A stretch of DNA of 64,000 bases, taken from the NCBI GenBank assembly GCA_965223095.1, contig OZ244979.1, positions 1,426,001 through 1,490,000 of the forward strand, written 5' to 3'. This DNA comes from J054 sp965223095. Its GTDB lineage: Bacteria > Pseudomonadota > Gammaproteobacteria > Steroidobacterales > GCA-2729495. How positions within the stretch are numbered: the stretch's first letter is position 1; each line of letters starts with the position of its first letter. Below are positions 35,043-43,535 of this stretch, piece by piece. The translations under genes were made by a program, and so were the position numbers. The notes under the pieces are model-generated. The model was given only the letters and a program-made list of their open reading frames with translations, was not told where the DNA came from and ran no database searches.

Positions 35043-36215
35043 ATGAAGAGGATGTTTACAACCCGCTCGATTTTGTTGTCCGCGCTGCTTGGCTTGCTGG
35101 CCAGCACGCCACTAACTTCCGTGGCGGGTGCGCATGCCGGTGCGGGTGATGCGGCAAAAGACAAGCAAACCATGGACCATGCCGCCATGGGCCACAAGCA
35201 GATGGATCACAGTGATCACGATATGGCTGGACATAGTAGCGAGCCTGATGAATTGGGTCGCCGTTTGTTTGGTATGAAGCATCAGATGACACCGGAGATT
35301 GCCAACGAGCTACGCGAGAAGATTCCGCTGTTTGCCAAATACAGCGACGCTGAGATTGGCTTGAGCATGGAGATGATGGGTACCAATTATGCTTGGTACC
35401 TCAGCGAAGATGATTTGCGCGGTTCGCAGGGTGTGTTGCTCCTGCTGCACGGATTTCGCAACGCCGATGCAAATTTCAAAGAACAAGTGGAAGGTTTCTC
35501 AAGTATTTTCCCCATGGCCATGGCGCCGGGGATGAGCATGATGATGTCCGATCATATTCAATTGGCGATCAACGATATCGAAGCGGCCGGGGCAGAAAAA
35601 ATAGTCGTCGTTCCCATCGTGTCTAACAGCTACAACACGATGTTGGACCAATGGCGTTATATTTTTGGCCTTGAAGAAGAGGCTTCTTATGCCAGCGTAA
35701 AGCCCGTGGAGACCAAAGCAAAAATCTTATTCGCGAATCCGCCCGGCGACGATCCCTTGGTTGCCGAGATCTTATTGGATCATGCCGCCGAGATTAGTGA
35801 AGATCCGGAAAACGAATTTGTAATCATCGCCGCGCATGGCCCGACCTTTGCCGATGACAACGAGAAGGCTCTCATGGAACTAGAGAACTTGGCGAAGATC
35901 ATGCGCGAGGATGGTGATTTCGCCGGCGTACAAGGCCTTACCTTGCAAGATGATGCGCCACCCGAGATTCGCGATGCCAACGTAGAGAAATTACGGGCCA
36001 TGGTCGAAAATGCAACAGCCAACGGGCAGACAGTGCTGATCGTCACCAATTTGATCGGTACTCGGACGATTCAATCGAAGCTGCGCAAGGACTTGAAGGG
36101 TTTGGATTTCAAATTTAACAAGAAAGGGCTAGTTGCCCACGACAATTTCATGAAATGGATGGGCGAGACGGTCCGGGAAGAGTTCGAGGACGATGTGAGC
36201 GCAAGCGTGCAATAG
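35043..36215 (+). CDS. Exported CbiX-like chelatase-fold protein with Met/His-rich N-terminus
   Basis: This is the paralogue of the 7834 gene. ATG 35043 has GGAGGG 8 bases upstream and gives a signal peptide (about 1-27, ending VAGA-HA). The mature N-terminus has repeated Met-Asp-His and Gly-His units (MDHAAMGHKQMDH, DHDMAGHS), the pattern found in periplasmic copper-binding proteins. The rest shows two chelatase-type halves with VLLLLHGFRN and IIAAHGPTF, and shares many segments with the first copy (NYAWY, RQWKYIF-like QWRYIF, DHAAEISEDPEN, LQDDA). A terminator follows 20 bases after the stop. Activity is not established; metal binding is well supported by sequence. Confidence 0.65.
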   Translation: MKRMFTTRSILLSALLGLLASTPLTSVAGAHAGAGDAAKDKQTMDHAAMGHKQMDHSDHDMAGHSSEPDELGRRLFGMKHQMTPEIANELREKIPLFAKYSDAEIGLSMEMMGTNYAWYLSEDDLRGSQGVLLLLHGFRNADANFKEQVEGFSSIFPMAMAPGMSMMMSDHIQLAINDIEAAGAEKIVVVPIVSNSYNTMLDQWRYIFGLEEEASYASVKPVETKAKILFANPPGDDPLVAEILLDHAAEISEDPENEFVIIAAHGPTFADDNEKALMELENLAKIMREDGDFAGVQGLTLQDDAPPEIRDANVEKLRAMVENATANGQTVLIVTNLIGTRTIQSKLRKDLKGLDFKFNKKGLVAHDNFMKWMGETVREEFEDDVSASVQ

Positions 36216-36235
36216 CTCAAATCATCACACAACGG

Positions 36236-36269
36236 GCGCCCAGTTCTCCAAGAGCTGGGCGCTTTTTTT
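36236..36269 (+). terminator. Rho-independent terminator of the second CbiX-like gene
   Basis: GCGCCCAG (36236-36243) pairs with CTGGGCGC (36255-36262); CTC/GAG extends the stem across a two-base bulge. A run of seven T follows (36263-36269). It lies 20 bases after the stop codon. Confidence 0.9.
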
Positions 36270-36616
36270 GAGGTTGGTGGGAAAAGTCGGACGGTAGGTG
36301 TCACGCGGGGCCCTGCCCCCTGCCCGAGGGGCAGTATTTCTGGGGGTTTCAAGGATAAATCCAAATGTCCCCGCTTGGCGAAATAGTAGATAACTGTGGG
36401 CAATGCCGCAAAAGCTATCGCCGTCACAGGGACAGTAATTAATAGAAATTGCAGAGTTTGACGGCCGGGGTGATTGACGAGTCGCGCTTCCTAATTCCTC
36501 CCAAGAATCCCGAACGCGGCTTGGGTTTCGCCCCGGTCGTCAACACCCTGAAGCTCTTTGTTCGTCTGACGCTGCTGTCCATCGAAGGTCCTGGGCTGCT
36601 GCATGCGCAATGAAAT
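36270..36616. other. 347-base convergent intergenic region with TGTCCC/GGGACA remnants
   Basis: Between the terminator and the anti-sigma gene I find no intact gene. TGTCCCC occurs near 36365 and, in opposite orientation, GGGACAG near 36427, about 60 bases apart; TGTCCC-type inverted ends with adjoining AATTACT-like sequence are often seen around decayed REP-associated elements. The minus strand at about 36290-36490 has a short frame with a hydrophobic stretch (AIAFAALPTVIYYFAKRG) but no good start. I treat it as a possible relic. Confidence 0.3.
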
Positions 36617-37453
36617 CTAGCCTTCGACCGGCGCCACTATCAGCAGCGGTCCGTCGGAGACCACAACGCCGCCCGGCTTTTCGGCCGTGATTGCAAAGGC
36701 CTGTGGCCTAATGATCCTGAGCTTTGCCTTGATGGGTACCAAGGTTTCGCCTTGATTCTGCGTGACGTCGAAAACGCCACCGTCAACAGGATGCGTATCC
36801 CGTGTCGGATCGATGATCCAAAGCTGGTACTGCATGGCTTGGCTGTCATTCATGGGCAGCCCGGCCAATCGCAGGAATCCCAGCTGTCGCTGATTATTCC
36901 AAACAACCTCGCCCCGTATATCGGCATAGCCGGACTGTTGGGCGGCGGCCCACGGCGCCGTAATCGTTTTTTCGTCCCTGAGAAGTTCGGCAAGTTGGGC
37001 GCGTGGTTCTATCCCGGCGTCTTGCGCCAGGGGCGGATCGCCGCGAAGCACGATAAAAGCGACTGCGAAACCGACAGCTAGCAGCCAGCCCGCGCTGGCT
37101 AATAGGTTTTTGCGTGCATTATTGCGCTGGGCTTGGATTGGTCGCGGGCTGTCCGGTCTCTCGGGCATGAGATCCGCGGTGGGGTCGTTGCGGTGAGCCA
37201 GTGCCGCTTTGCCTTGGTCTACTAGCCCTTTTTTGAGTGTGTCAGGCAGCTTGCGTTGTGCGGTGTGGTCGCGCTTCAAGAGGCCAAGTTGTAACAGGCT
37301 CGCCGTTCTCATGAAGCCATCGGGATCAATGCTTTTATCTTCTTGTAGCAAGCTGCTCAGTTCACGCTTCGGCGTTAAGTCCAGGCCTTCAACCGCTTCG
37401 TCCAGCAACAGTTCTTCCAAGCGATTCATCAAAAGACTGCCGTTGGTGCTCAT
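36617..37453 (-). CDS. Anti-sigma factor, RskA/anti-sigma-K type
   Basis: This is a single-pass membrane protein of 278 residues that should hold the ECF sigma factor inactive. The N-terminal cytoplasmic part (about 1-110) is helical, with an anti-sigma-type segment; a transmembrane helix is at about 118-138 (LLASAGWLLAVGFAVAFIVL), and the periplasmic RskA domain follows (YADIRGEVVWNNQRQLGFLRL, MQYQLWIIDPTRDTHPVDGGVFDV, the signature of this domain). Its start overlaps the sigma stop by 4 bases, so the ratio of the two is set by coupled translation. Confidence 0.9.
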   Translation of the reverse strand: MSTNGSLLMNRLEELLLDEAVEGLDLTPKRELSSLLQEDKSIDPDGFMRTASLLQLGLLKRDHTAQRKLPDTLKKGLVDQGKAALAHRNDPTADLMPERPDSPRPIQAQRNNARKNLLASAGWLLAVGFAVAFIVLRGDPPLAQDAGIEPRAQLAELLRDEKTITAPWAAAQQSGYADIRGEVVWNNQRQLGFLRLAGLPMNDSQAMQYQLWIIDPTRDTHPVDGGVFDVTQNQGETLVPIKAKLRIIRPQAFAITAEKPGGVVVSDGPLLIVAPVEG

Positions 37454-38085
37454 GATCGGCCTCCTGCCGTGGGCTCATCGCATTCTTCGGCAATCCGCAG
37501 TTGCTCGCGCACATGAATCAAGCCCCGGCGAACTCTGGTTTTGACAGTGCCCAGGGGCATATCCAGTTTTCCCGCTATTTCGCTATGGCTGTAACCTTGA
37601 TACAGCGACATGGCAAGAATCTCCCGGTGTCCTGGTTCCATTGCCTGCAGTACCTGCTGGACTTTCTCGACTTCGGCATCATGGTCAAGACTGGCTTTGA
37701 CGGACGGTTGTTCCGATCCGAGTTGATCATCGATGGATTCCATGGCGGGACGGCGCTTGATCGCGCGAAGTCTGTCAATCAGACGTCTGCGGGTAATGGT
37801 TGAAATGAACGCCACTTCGCTGGCCACCTTTCGGTCAAATCGGTCGGCAACGCGCCAAATTTCAACGAATATTTCTTGTACGGCGTCTTCGGCTTCGGAA
37901 TGATTGCCAAGATAGCGGCGCGCCAGCGACCATATTAGGTCGCCATAGCGCTCTATGAACTCGCCGACGGCTTTCTGGTCAGCCTTGGCAATTCGTTCAA
38001 GTAATGGTTGCTCTTCGTTCAAGCTTGACTCGCTGATAGACGGTGCCGGCTCTGCTTTGGAAGCCTCAAGCCTGGGAGAAAGCAC
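37450..38085 (-). CDS. ECF RNA polymerase sigma factor (SigK-like)
   Basis: This is a 211-residue extracytoplasmic-function sigma factor. Region 2 (about 45-110) has YGDLIWSLARRYLGNHSEAEDAVQEIFVEIW, the core-binding and -10 recognition helices. Region 4 (about 145-195) has the helix-turn-helix around MSLYQGYSHSEIAGKLDMPLGTVKTRVRRGL. The start codon is GTG at 38085. It overlaps the RskA-type anti-sigma gene by 4 bases. Such pairs respond to envelope or oxidative signals; autoregulation is usual, but I could not identify the ECF promoter. Confidence 0.93.
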   Translation of the reverse strand: MLSPRLEASKAEPAPSISESSLNEEQPLLERIAKADQKAVGEFIERYGDLIWSLARRYLGNHSEAEDAVQEIFVEIWRVADRFDRKVASEVAFISTITRRRLIDRLRAIKRRPAMESIDDQLGSEQPSVKASLDHDAEVEKVQQVLQAMEPGHREILAMSLYQGYSHSEIAGKLDMPLGTVKTRVRRGLIHVREQLRIAEECDEPTAGGRS

Positions 38086-38341
38086 GATTAGAGCTACGCA
38101 TAATACACAAAGACTTTATTCATTTATCGCTCACGGGCGGCCTGACCATGCTTAAGCCGGCAACGACCGCTACCGCGCTATGAACTGACCGGAGAGCAGT
38201 CGTTGGATAGGTCTTCGGTGTGCATATTCGCCCGCAGGCATGCACGGAAATGGGCTCGACGAGGGGTATATACATCGTGGCCACTGCCGGTTTAATTAGA
38301 GGCCGCCATGCAGTAATGTTCGCAAAACTCTAGTAGGAATA

Positions 38342-39022
38342 ATGACAGTGTCCAATCTAGTTAGTCGAGTTTTTGGCGATTCCCCGGTACTGCCGCTCCA
38401 GGATCATGCGACCGCTTGTTTTAAGGCCACTAAAGAGTTGGTCGTGCTGTTCGAGCATGCTGGTGCTGAGCGTTGGGATCAAGTGGCAGAATCGCGAGAT
38501 CGTATCGTTGAACTCGAAAATCGAGCGGACGATTTGAAAAAGCATTTGCGTTCACATTTGCCCAAGCGTCTGTTTATGCCCGTGCCGCGCGGCGACTTAC
38601 TGGATCTGATTCAAGTGCAAGATGGTCTAGCCAATAAGGTCAGAGAGGTTTCGGGTTTGGTGGTTGGCCGGCATTTGCGAATTCCTCAGTCCATTCAGAC
38701 TTCATTTATGGAGTACTTGGCCAGGAATGTGGCGGCGGCAAAAGTTGCTCGTAATAGCTTGCGTGAGCTGGATGAATTGTTCGAAACCGGCTTTCGGGGT
38801 TCCGAGGCGCAATTTGTAATTAGCTTGGTCGAGAAACTCGATCGTATCGAGAATGAAGCCGACGATATGCAGATTACGGTGCGTACTGAATTATTCGGTT
38901 TGGAGTCGGAATTGCCACCCGTCGACGTCATGTTTCTCTATCGCATCATCGAGCTCGTTGGTGATATTGGCAATACGGCCCAGCGGGTTGGTCGGCGTCT
39001 CGAAGTTCTGCTGTCTCACTAG
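38342..39022 (+). CDS. DUF47/PhoU-like phosphate transport regulator
   Basis: This 226-residue all-helical protein belongs to the TIGR00153/DUF47 family, PhoU-like proteins that accompany and regulate PiT phosphate carriers. The characteristic segments are FGDSPVLPLQDHATACFKAT at the start, LENRADDLKKHLRSHLPKRLFMPVPRGDLLDLI and the repeated LDRIENEADDMQ near residue 170, which are the metal-coordinating helices. It is followed after 3 bases by the PiT gene. Confidence 0.92.
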   Translation: MTVSNLVSRVFGDSPVLPLQDHATACFKATKELVVLFEHAGAERWDQVAESRDRIVELENRADDLKKHLRSHLPKRLFMPVPRGDLLDLIQVQDGLANKVREVSGLVVGRHLRIPQSIQTSFMEYLARNVAAAKVARNSLRELDELFETGFRGSEAQFVISLVEKLDRIENEADDMQITVRTELFGLESELPPVDVMFLYRIIELVGDIGNTAQRVGRRLEVLLSH

Positions 39023-39025
39023 AAT

Positions 39026-40276
39026 ATGGAAAACGCGATTTACTACATTGTTTTGGCGGCCGTCTTTGGCCTGTTCATGGCCTGGGGTATCGGCGCCAAC
39101 GATGTCGCCAACGCCATGGCCACCTCCATTGGGGCTCGGGCCGTCACTGTCAAACAGGCACTGCTGATCGCCGCGGTCTTTGAATTTGCGGGCGCGGTAT
39201 TAGCCGGGGGTGAAGTCACGGGCACCATCCGTAAGGGCATGGTAGACGCCAGTTTGTTGGGCGATCGGCCAGAATTGTTGGTTTTCGGCATGTTGGCTTC
39301 GCTATTGTCGGCAGGCGTTTGGTTATTTGTGGCTTCTAACAGAGGTTGGCCGGTATCAACAACGCATTCCATTGTGGGTGCGATTATTGGTTTTGCCGTG
39401 GTTGGTATTGGCTTTGATTCGGTGAAGTGGGGCAAGGTCGGGGCCATCGTCGCGAGCTGGGTGGCTTCACCGCTAATTGCCGGGACCTTGGCATTCGTCA
39501 TTTTCACCTCGGTACAACGCTTGATATTACGTCACGAAGATCCACTAGTGCGCGCGCGTAAGTACGTCCCGTTCTATATATTTCTCACCGTTTTCATTAT
39601 GACCTTGGTGACCTTGTTCAAGGGTTTGAAACACGTTGGTGTAGAAATGTCCGAGCTCGATTGCTACCTGCTCGCCGTGGGTTTCGGCCTGGTCGCGGGT
39701 GTGATCGGGCGTTTCGTCGTCATGCGAATTAAACCTAACCGAAAGGCCGAGAAAAAATTCTCCTACTTTACGGTCGAGCGCGTATTCGCTGTGCTGATGG
39801 TTGTGACCGCTTGTTCCATGGCTTTCGCCCACGGCTCCAACGACGTCGCTAATGCCATCGGGCCGGTCGCGGCAGTGCTCAGTGTCGCCCAAAGTGGTGA
39901 GGTGGGGCAGCAATCCGCCGTCTCAATCTGGGTGCTGTTGCTTGGCGGCGTCGGTATTGTCGCGGGTTTGGCGACTTATGGTCGTCGAGTGATTCAAATG
40001 GTTGGCCGCAATATCACCGAGCTGACACCCAGTCGCGGATTTGCCGCGGAGCTCGCAGCGGCATCGACCATTGTTGTGGCATCGGGAACGGGTATTCCCA
40101 TCTCGACGACGCATACGCTGGTGGGTGCGATTCTGGGGGTTGGTATGGCGCGGGGTATCGCCGCGATTGACTTACGGGTAGTCGGCAGAATATTCCTGTC
40201 TTGGCTAGTCACGATTCCCGTGGGCGCGGTCTTGTCTATTGTGTTCTTTTTCATTCTGCGCGCGTTCGCGGGGTGA
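39026..40276 (+). CDS. PiT family inorganic phosphate transporter
   Basis: This is a 416-residue inner-membrane phosphate symporter. Both inverted PiT signatures are visible: GIGANDVANAMATSIGARA near residues 18-35 and AHGSNDVANAIGPVAAVL near 270. A cytoplasmic loop (about 210-250, rich in Lys and Arg) separates the two halves. It forms an operon with the DUF47 gene. Its stop is 20 bases before the start of the serine hydrolase gene. Confidence 0.95.
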   Translation: MENAIYYIVLAAVFGLFMAWGIGANDVANAMATSIGARAVTVKQALLIAAVFEFAGAVLAGGEVTGTIRKGMVDASLLGDRPELLVFGMLASLLSAGVWLFVASNRGWPVSTTHSIVGAIIGFAVVGIGFDSVKWGKVGAIVASWVASPLIAGTLAFVIFTSVQRLILRHEDPLVRARKYVPFYIFLTVFIMTLVTLFKGLKHVGVEMSELDCYLLAVGFGLVAGVIGRFVVMRIKPNRKAEKKFSYFTVERVFAVLMVVTACSMAFAHGSNDVANAIGPVAAVLSVAQSGEVGQQSAVSIWVLLLGGVGIVAGLATYGRRVIQMVGRNITELTPSRGFAAELAAASTIVVASGTGIPISTTHTLVGAILGVGMARGIAAIDLRVVGRIFLSWLVTIPVGAVLSIVFFFILRAFAG

Positions 40277-40295
40277 GATTGACCCCAGCTTACTG

Positions 40296-41495
40296 ATGTT
40301 CCGCGGCGCGGCGCGAAAGCTAGTCTTTTTGGCGCTGTTAGCCGCTGCCGCGTGGCTGAATATCGATTATTGGCGAGACCCGGTTTATTGGCGGCGCTGG
40401 TGGGACACGCTAACCCACCTCGAGCCAGACTATCTGAACTTGTCGCCCACGGTGGTGATACAAAGTGGACGCAGTGCATTTCTTCCTGCGGCGAGTGCGG
40501 ATGAGCTCACCATTGATCCTGAAGCGTTACATAGAGCGGAGCAATACGCAGCAGAATTTGACTCCTTCGCGCTAATCGTCGTGCACGAGGGTGCGGTTCA
40601 GACGGAATGGTACTCGCAGGCATGGCGTCGGGATAAACAAGCTCAATCGCAATCCATGATGAAAACCGTCACGGCCATCATGGCCGGGCTTGCGATTGCC
40701 GATGGCCACATTGCATCGGTGGAGGATCCCATTGGTCTGTATTTGCAAGAATGGCAAGATGATCCACGCGGAAAGATTACCCTTGCGAATCTAATGCAAA
40801 TGTCCAGCGGTTTGGCGACCTATGAATTTAGCCTGAATCCATTTCGCCGCGACACAGCCTTTCGTTTTTTGTTTAGTGCCGATCGGGAGGCTGTTGCTCT
40901 GAGCACCAAACTGGCTTGGACGCCCGGCTCGCGTTTCGAATACAACGACATCAACGCGCAATTGGCCGGAATCCTCATCGAACGCGCCGTGGGCCAAGAC
41001 TATGTTGATTATCTTCGCGAGCGCCTGTGGGATCCTCTCGGTGGCCAGTATTCGGAGATCTGGTTAGATCGCCCCGATGGGAATGCCATGACGGCCTGCT
41101 GCTTCTTAGCCGCGCCCATAGATTGGGCAAAGATTGGCGTCATGTTGAAAGACCAGGGTCTTTTCAATGGGCGCCAAGTGGTGCCCGCGCAGTGGGTAGC
41201 AGACATGCTGAGTCCGTCTGTCCAGCAGACGGCCTATGGGTATTTTACTTGGCTGGGTGCGGGTAGCGATGCCGTGCCGAGCGTCTCGCCAAACGAGTTG
41301 GCATATTCGGAGCCCTTTGCGAGTGATGATCTTTTCATGCTTCTTGGCCACGGTGGTCAGAGAGTCTATGTATCGCGCAGCGATGATCTAGTGATCGTCC
41401 GTCAAGGACCGTTCCACGGCATTCAGCCCCTCAAAGACGGCTGGGACAACTCGCGACTCCCGAATATGCTGCGGGCCGGAATTTTACGGGATTAG
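40296..41495 (+). CDS. Membrane-anchored serine hydrolase (beta-lactamase family)
   Basis: The 399-residue product has an N-terminal anchor (about 10-27). The Ser-x-x-Lys motif is in SQSMMKTVTA, the Tyr-x-Asn motif in FEYNDINAQLAG and the final HGG in LGHGGQRVYVS. This is the class C/PBP4*/esterase group (beta-lactamase family PF00144). It is more likely an esterase or peptidase than a true beta-lactamase. I start at ATG 40296; a longer frame from 40239 would overlap the transporter and bring a different tail. Located after the PiT gene, but no functional link is obvious. Confidence 0.88.
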   Translation: MFRGAARKLVFLALLAAAAWLNIDYWRDPVYWRRWWDTLTHLEPDYLNLSPTVVIQSGRSAFLPAASADELTIDPEALHRAEQYAAEFDSFALIVVHEGAVQTEWYSQAWRRDKQAQSQSMMKTVTAIMAGLAIADGHIASVEDPIGLYLQEWQDDPRGKITLANLMQMSSGLATYEFSLNPFRRDTAFRFLFSADREAVALSTKLAWTPGSRFEYNDINAQLAGILIERAVGQDYVDYLRERLWDPLGGQYSEIWLDRPDGNAMTACCFLAAPIDWAKIGVMLKDQGLFNGRQVVPAQWVADMLSPSVQQTAYGYFTWLGAGSDAVPSVSPNELAYSEPFASDDLFMLLGHGGQRVYVSRSDDLVIVRQGPFHGIQPLKDGWDNSRLPNMLRAGILRD

Positions 41496-41540
41496 CGTCG
41501 TTCTCGCCTAAGCGCAGGCGTAACGCTTACCGGCAAAAGA

Positions 41541-41592
41541 AAACCGCCGCCTGATAAGCAAGATCACAGGTCTTGCTACCAGGCGGCGGTTT
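41541..41592. terminator. Bidirectional hairpin terminator
   Basis: A 13-base perfect stem (AAACCGCCGCCTG, 41541-41553, with 41580-41592) encloses a second pair, AGCAAGA/TCTTGCT. On the minus strand it is followed by TTTTCTTTTGC, so it terminates the Cys-rich protein gene well; on the plus strand the T-tract is shorter (TTTAT), and it may also stop the serine hydrolase transcript. Confidence 0.85.
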
Positions 41593-41603
41593 ATCTCTGA
41601 CTA

Positions 41604-42005
41604 TTAGCCTTCGGCGTCGCCTTCAGCTTCAGGTTCGATCCAGTCGCCGCCTTGGAAGCCGCAACCAATTTCTAGACCACCCAACTCGCCGTCGTAATAG
41701 ACATACTGGCTATCGCCCACATCACAAATGGCTTGCGCACCCTCCGTGGGGCATTCGCCTTCGCCGTGGACTGCGTCGGCGTTGTCGTCGGTGCTACCGA
41801 TGGTTGCGCAACCCTCGGCGTTGGCCGGTGATTGGCAGGTCTTGACCGGTTCATCCATCATCATATTTTGTAGCTGATGCATGCAATGACCATCGCCGGG
41901 GTTACCCTTGGGTAAGTCGTCGCCTTCGCTGTGCAAGCCAGCGTAAACGCCGTTACTCAGGGCCAGGCCCAAAACCAGGCAAAGGCTAATAAAGGATTTG
42001 TTCAT
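41604..42005 (-). CDS. Secreted acidic Cys-rich protein of unknown function
   Basis: The 133-residue product (start ATG 42005) has a signal peptide ending near VYAGL (residue 23) and a mature part rich in Asp, Glu and Gly with six cysteines and a Met-Met-Met stretch. No family is recognised. Cysteines in exported proteins usually pair as disulfides; the acid residues could bind calcium or another metal. An in-frame start at 42029 adds eight residues before the signal. A strong terminator follows. The gene is 160 bases downstream of the dioxygenase cluster. Confidence 0.6.
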   Translation of the reverse strand: MNKSFISLCLVLGLALSNGVYAGLHSEGDDLPKGNPGDGHCMHQLQNMMMDEPVKTCQSPANAEGCATIGSTDDNADAVHGEGECPTEGAQAICDVGDSQYVYYDGELGGLEIGCGFQGGDWIEPEAEGDAEG

Positions 42006-42164
42006 GGTTAAGAACCTCTTACTTTTCATTGAACGATTGGAGTTGCCGGTGATCCTGCGTGTTGTTATTCAAAGTCCAGGCCCGCGCACGACGGATTATA
42101 AAGGGATGCAAACTCGATAGCGATAAAGCTTAACCGCACCGTGGAGAGCGGCTTGACCTAATAT

Positions 42165-43091
42165 TTAGGCCGTGGATGCCGCTGCGGGCGAGCCATTCTC
42201 AAAGCCGGCGATCCAGGGTGAATTGAAGGACACTCGATGCATCAATCGATGGGCCTGGCCAAAGTCAAAGATGCCTCGGTGCAGTGTCGAAAAATTGTCC
42301 CAAATGGCCAGGGTTTTGGCCTTCCAGTGCAATCGAGCTTGGAATTCCGGCCGTGTTTGATGAGCAAACAAGAAGTCGAGAATGGCACGGCTTTCGCGAG
42401 GCTGCATGCCGACAATTTCCCGGGCCATCAACTCGCCCGCGAAGATGAATTGGCGGCCAGTTTCGGGGTGGGTGCAAATTAGAGGATGTTCCGTTGGTGG
42501 TAGGAATTTACGCATGTCGCTAAGGGCTTTGCCGCCGATTTGGTCGAATACGCGATAGGGGTTATTGGCGATGTTGTCGTGGACGCATTTCAAGCGACTC
42601 AAGAATTCACGCCAACTCGGTGACAGGTCATCGTAGGCGGCGCATTGATCAGCCCAGACTGTATCGCCGCCGGCCTCAGGGACATCAATGGCGTAGAGCA
42701 AGGATCCGCGGGTTGGCTTGGGCCGAAAAGCGCTATCGGCATGCCAGTTGATGTCGCTAACAGGCCCGTCGTATAAGGCCGGATACTCTTGAACCCACAG
42801 GCCTTCGTAGCCTTCTAAGCTGGCAACGTAACCTTGCTTTTGCAGCTCACCAAATTTTTGTCCCAAGGCCAGGTGTTGCTCGGGTGTCAGTACTTGGTCG
42901 CGCAAAAACAAAACCTGGAACTCCAGCCAAGCTGCATGCAGTTCGGCGAACAATTCTTCATTGTCGACAGCGTCGGCTACTTGGATACCGATGATGTTTG
43001 CGCCGAAGCTGGCGGTTACTCGTTGTACATCGAAGTGTTTGTAGCGGCGCTGCTGGGTGCTGGGCGCTTTGTCTTTAAGTACGCTTGCCAT
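42165..43091 (-). CDS. TauD/TfdA family Fe(II)/2-oxoglutarate dioxygenase
   Basis: This cytoplasmic dioxygenase of 308 residues has the iron-binding triad visible: WHADSAF (His-x-Asp) near residue 104-106 and the distal His in HRLMHRVSFNSP near residue 280. A conserved Arg of the 2-oxoglutarate site lies in the same last segment. Typical substrates are taurine, alkyl sulfates or aryloxyalkanoates, hydroxylated next to the heteroatom. It is the last enzyme gene of the minus-strand cluster, 27 bases after the cytochrome gene. A second TauD-type gene is at 61639. Confidence 0.88.
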   Translation of the reverse strand: MASVLKDKAPSTQQRRYKHFDVQRVTASFGANIIGIQVADAVDNEELFAELHAAWLEFQVLFLRDQVLTPEQHLALGQKFGELQKQGYVASLEGYEGLWVQEYPALYDGPVSDINWHADSAFRPKPTRGSLLYAIDVPEAGGDTVWADQCAAYDDLSPSWREFLSRLKCVHDNIANNPYRVFDQIGGKALSDMRKFLPPTEHPLICTHPETGRQFIFAGELMAREIVGMQPRESRAILDFLFAHQTRPEFQARLHWKAKTLAIWDNFSTLHRGIFDFGQAHRLMHRVSFNSPWIAGFENGSPAAASTA

Positions 43092-43118
43092 GTTTTGTCT
43101 CCAGATGTCCTAACTAGA

Positions 43119-43535
43119 TCAGGTTCCGGAGAAATCGCGCACGACTGCGACGAGATCCTTGATTTCTTGATCCGTGAGATGATCGCCCCAAGCCGGCATC
43201 ACGATGGACCGCCCCACCGCCAGGCCGCCCCGGCAAATCGCCAAATACAAGAATTCATCCGTGAGCGTGTTCATGTATTCCACGTCGCTTTGATCTTTGG
43301 GTGGTTCATCCATGTGCATCACGATGACGTCCACCTTGCCCGTGGCGCCATGGCATTCGGCGCAGTGCTCAAGATGCAAGGCTTCGCCCCGTTCACGGTC
43401 GCCGCGCATTTCCCCGGTGGGAACGCAGTCCACCGCATCCTTGGCCATCTGGAGTTCGTCACCGGCATTGGCGAGCAGGGCGACACTTGCGATGCCAATG
43501 GCTAGCCAGCACTTGCCAAGTCTTGCGGCCATCAT
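43119..43535 (-). CDS. Periplasmic c-type cytochrome, single haem
   Basis: The 138-residue product has a signal peptide (about 1-24) and one haem site CAECH (residues 58-62). The likely sixth ligand is the Met in SIVMPAWGDHL near residue 113, and HLTDQEIKDLVAVVRD is the usual C-terminal helix of class I cytochromes. I start at ATG 43535, which overlaps the amidohydrolase stop (ATGA), rather than 43547. It could accept electrons from a periplasmic oxidase or dehydrogenase in this cluster. Confidence 0.88.
   Translation of the reverse strand: MMAARLGKCWLAIGIASVALLANAGDELQMAKDAVDCVPTGEMRGDRERGEALHLEHCAECHGATGKVDVIVMHMDEPPKDQSDVEYMNTLTDEFLYLAICRGGLAVGRSIVMPAWGDHLTDQEIKDLVAVVRDFSGT

Noticed and set aside
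38342..40276. PhoU-like/PiT pair as an unusual phosphate system
   Set aside because: This is the common arrangement of these two families and is not novel.
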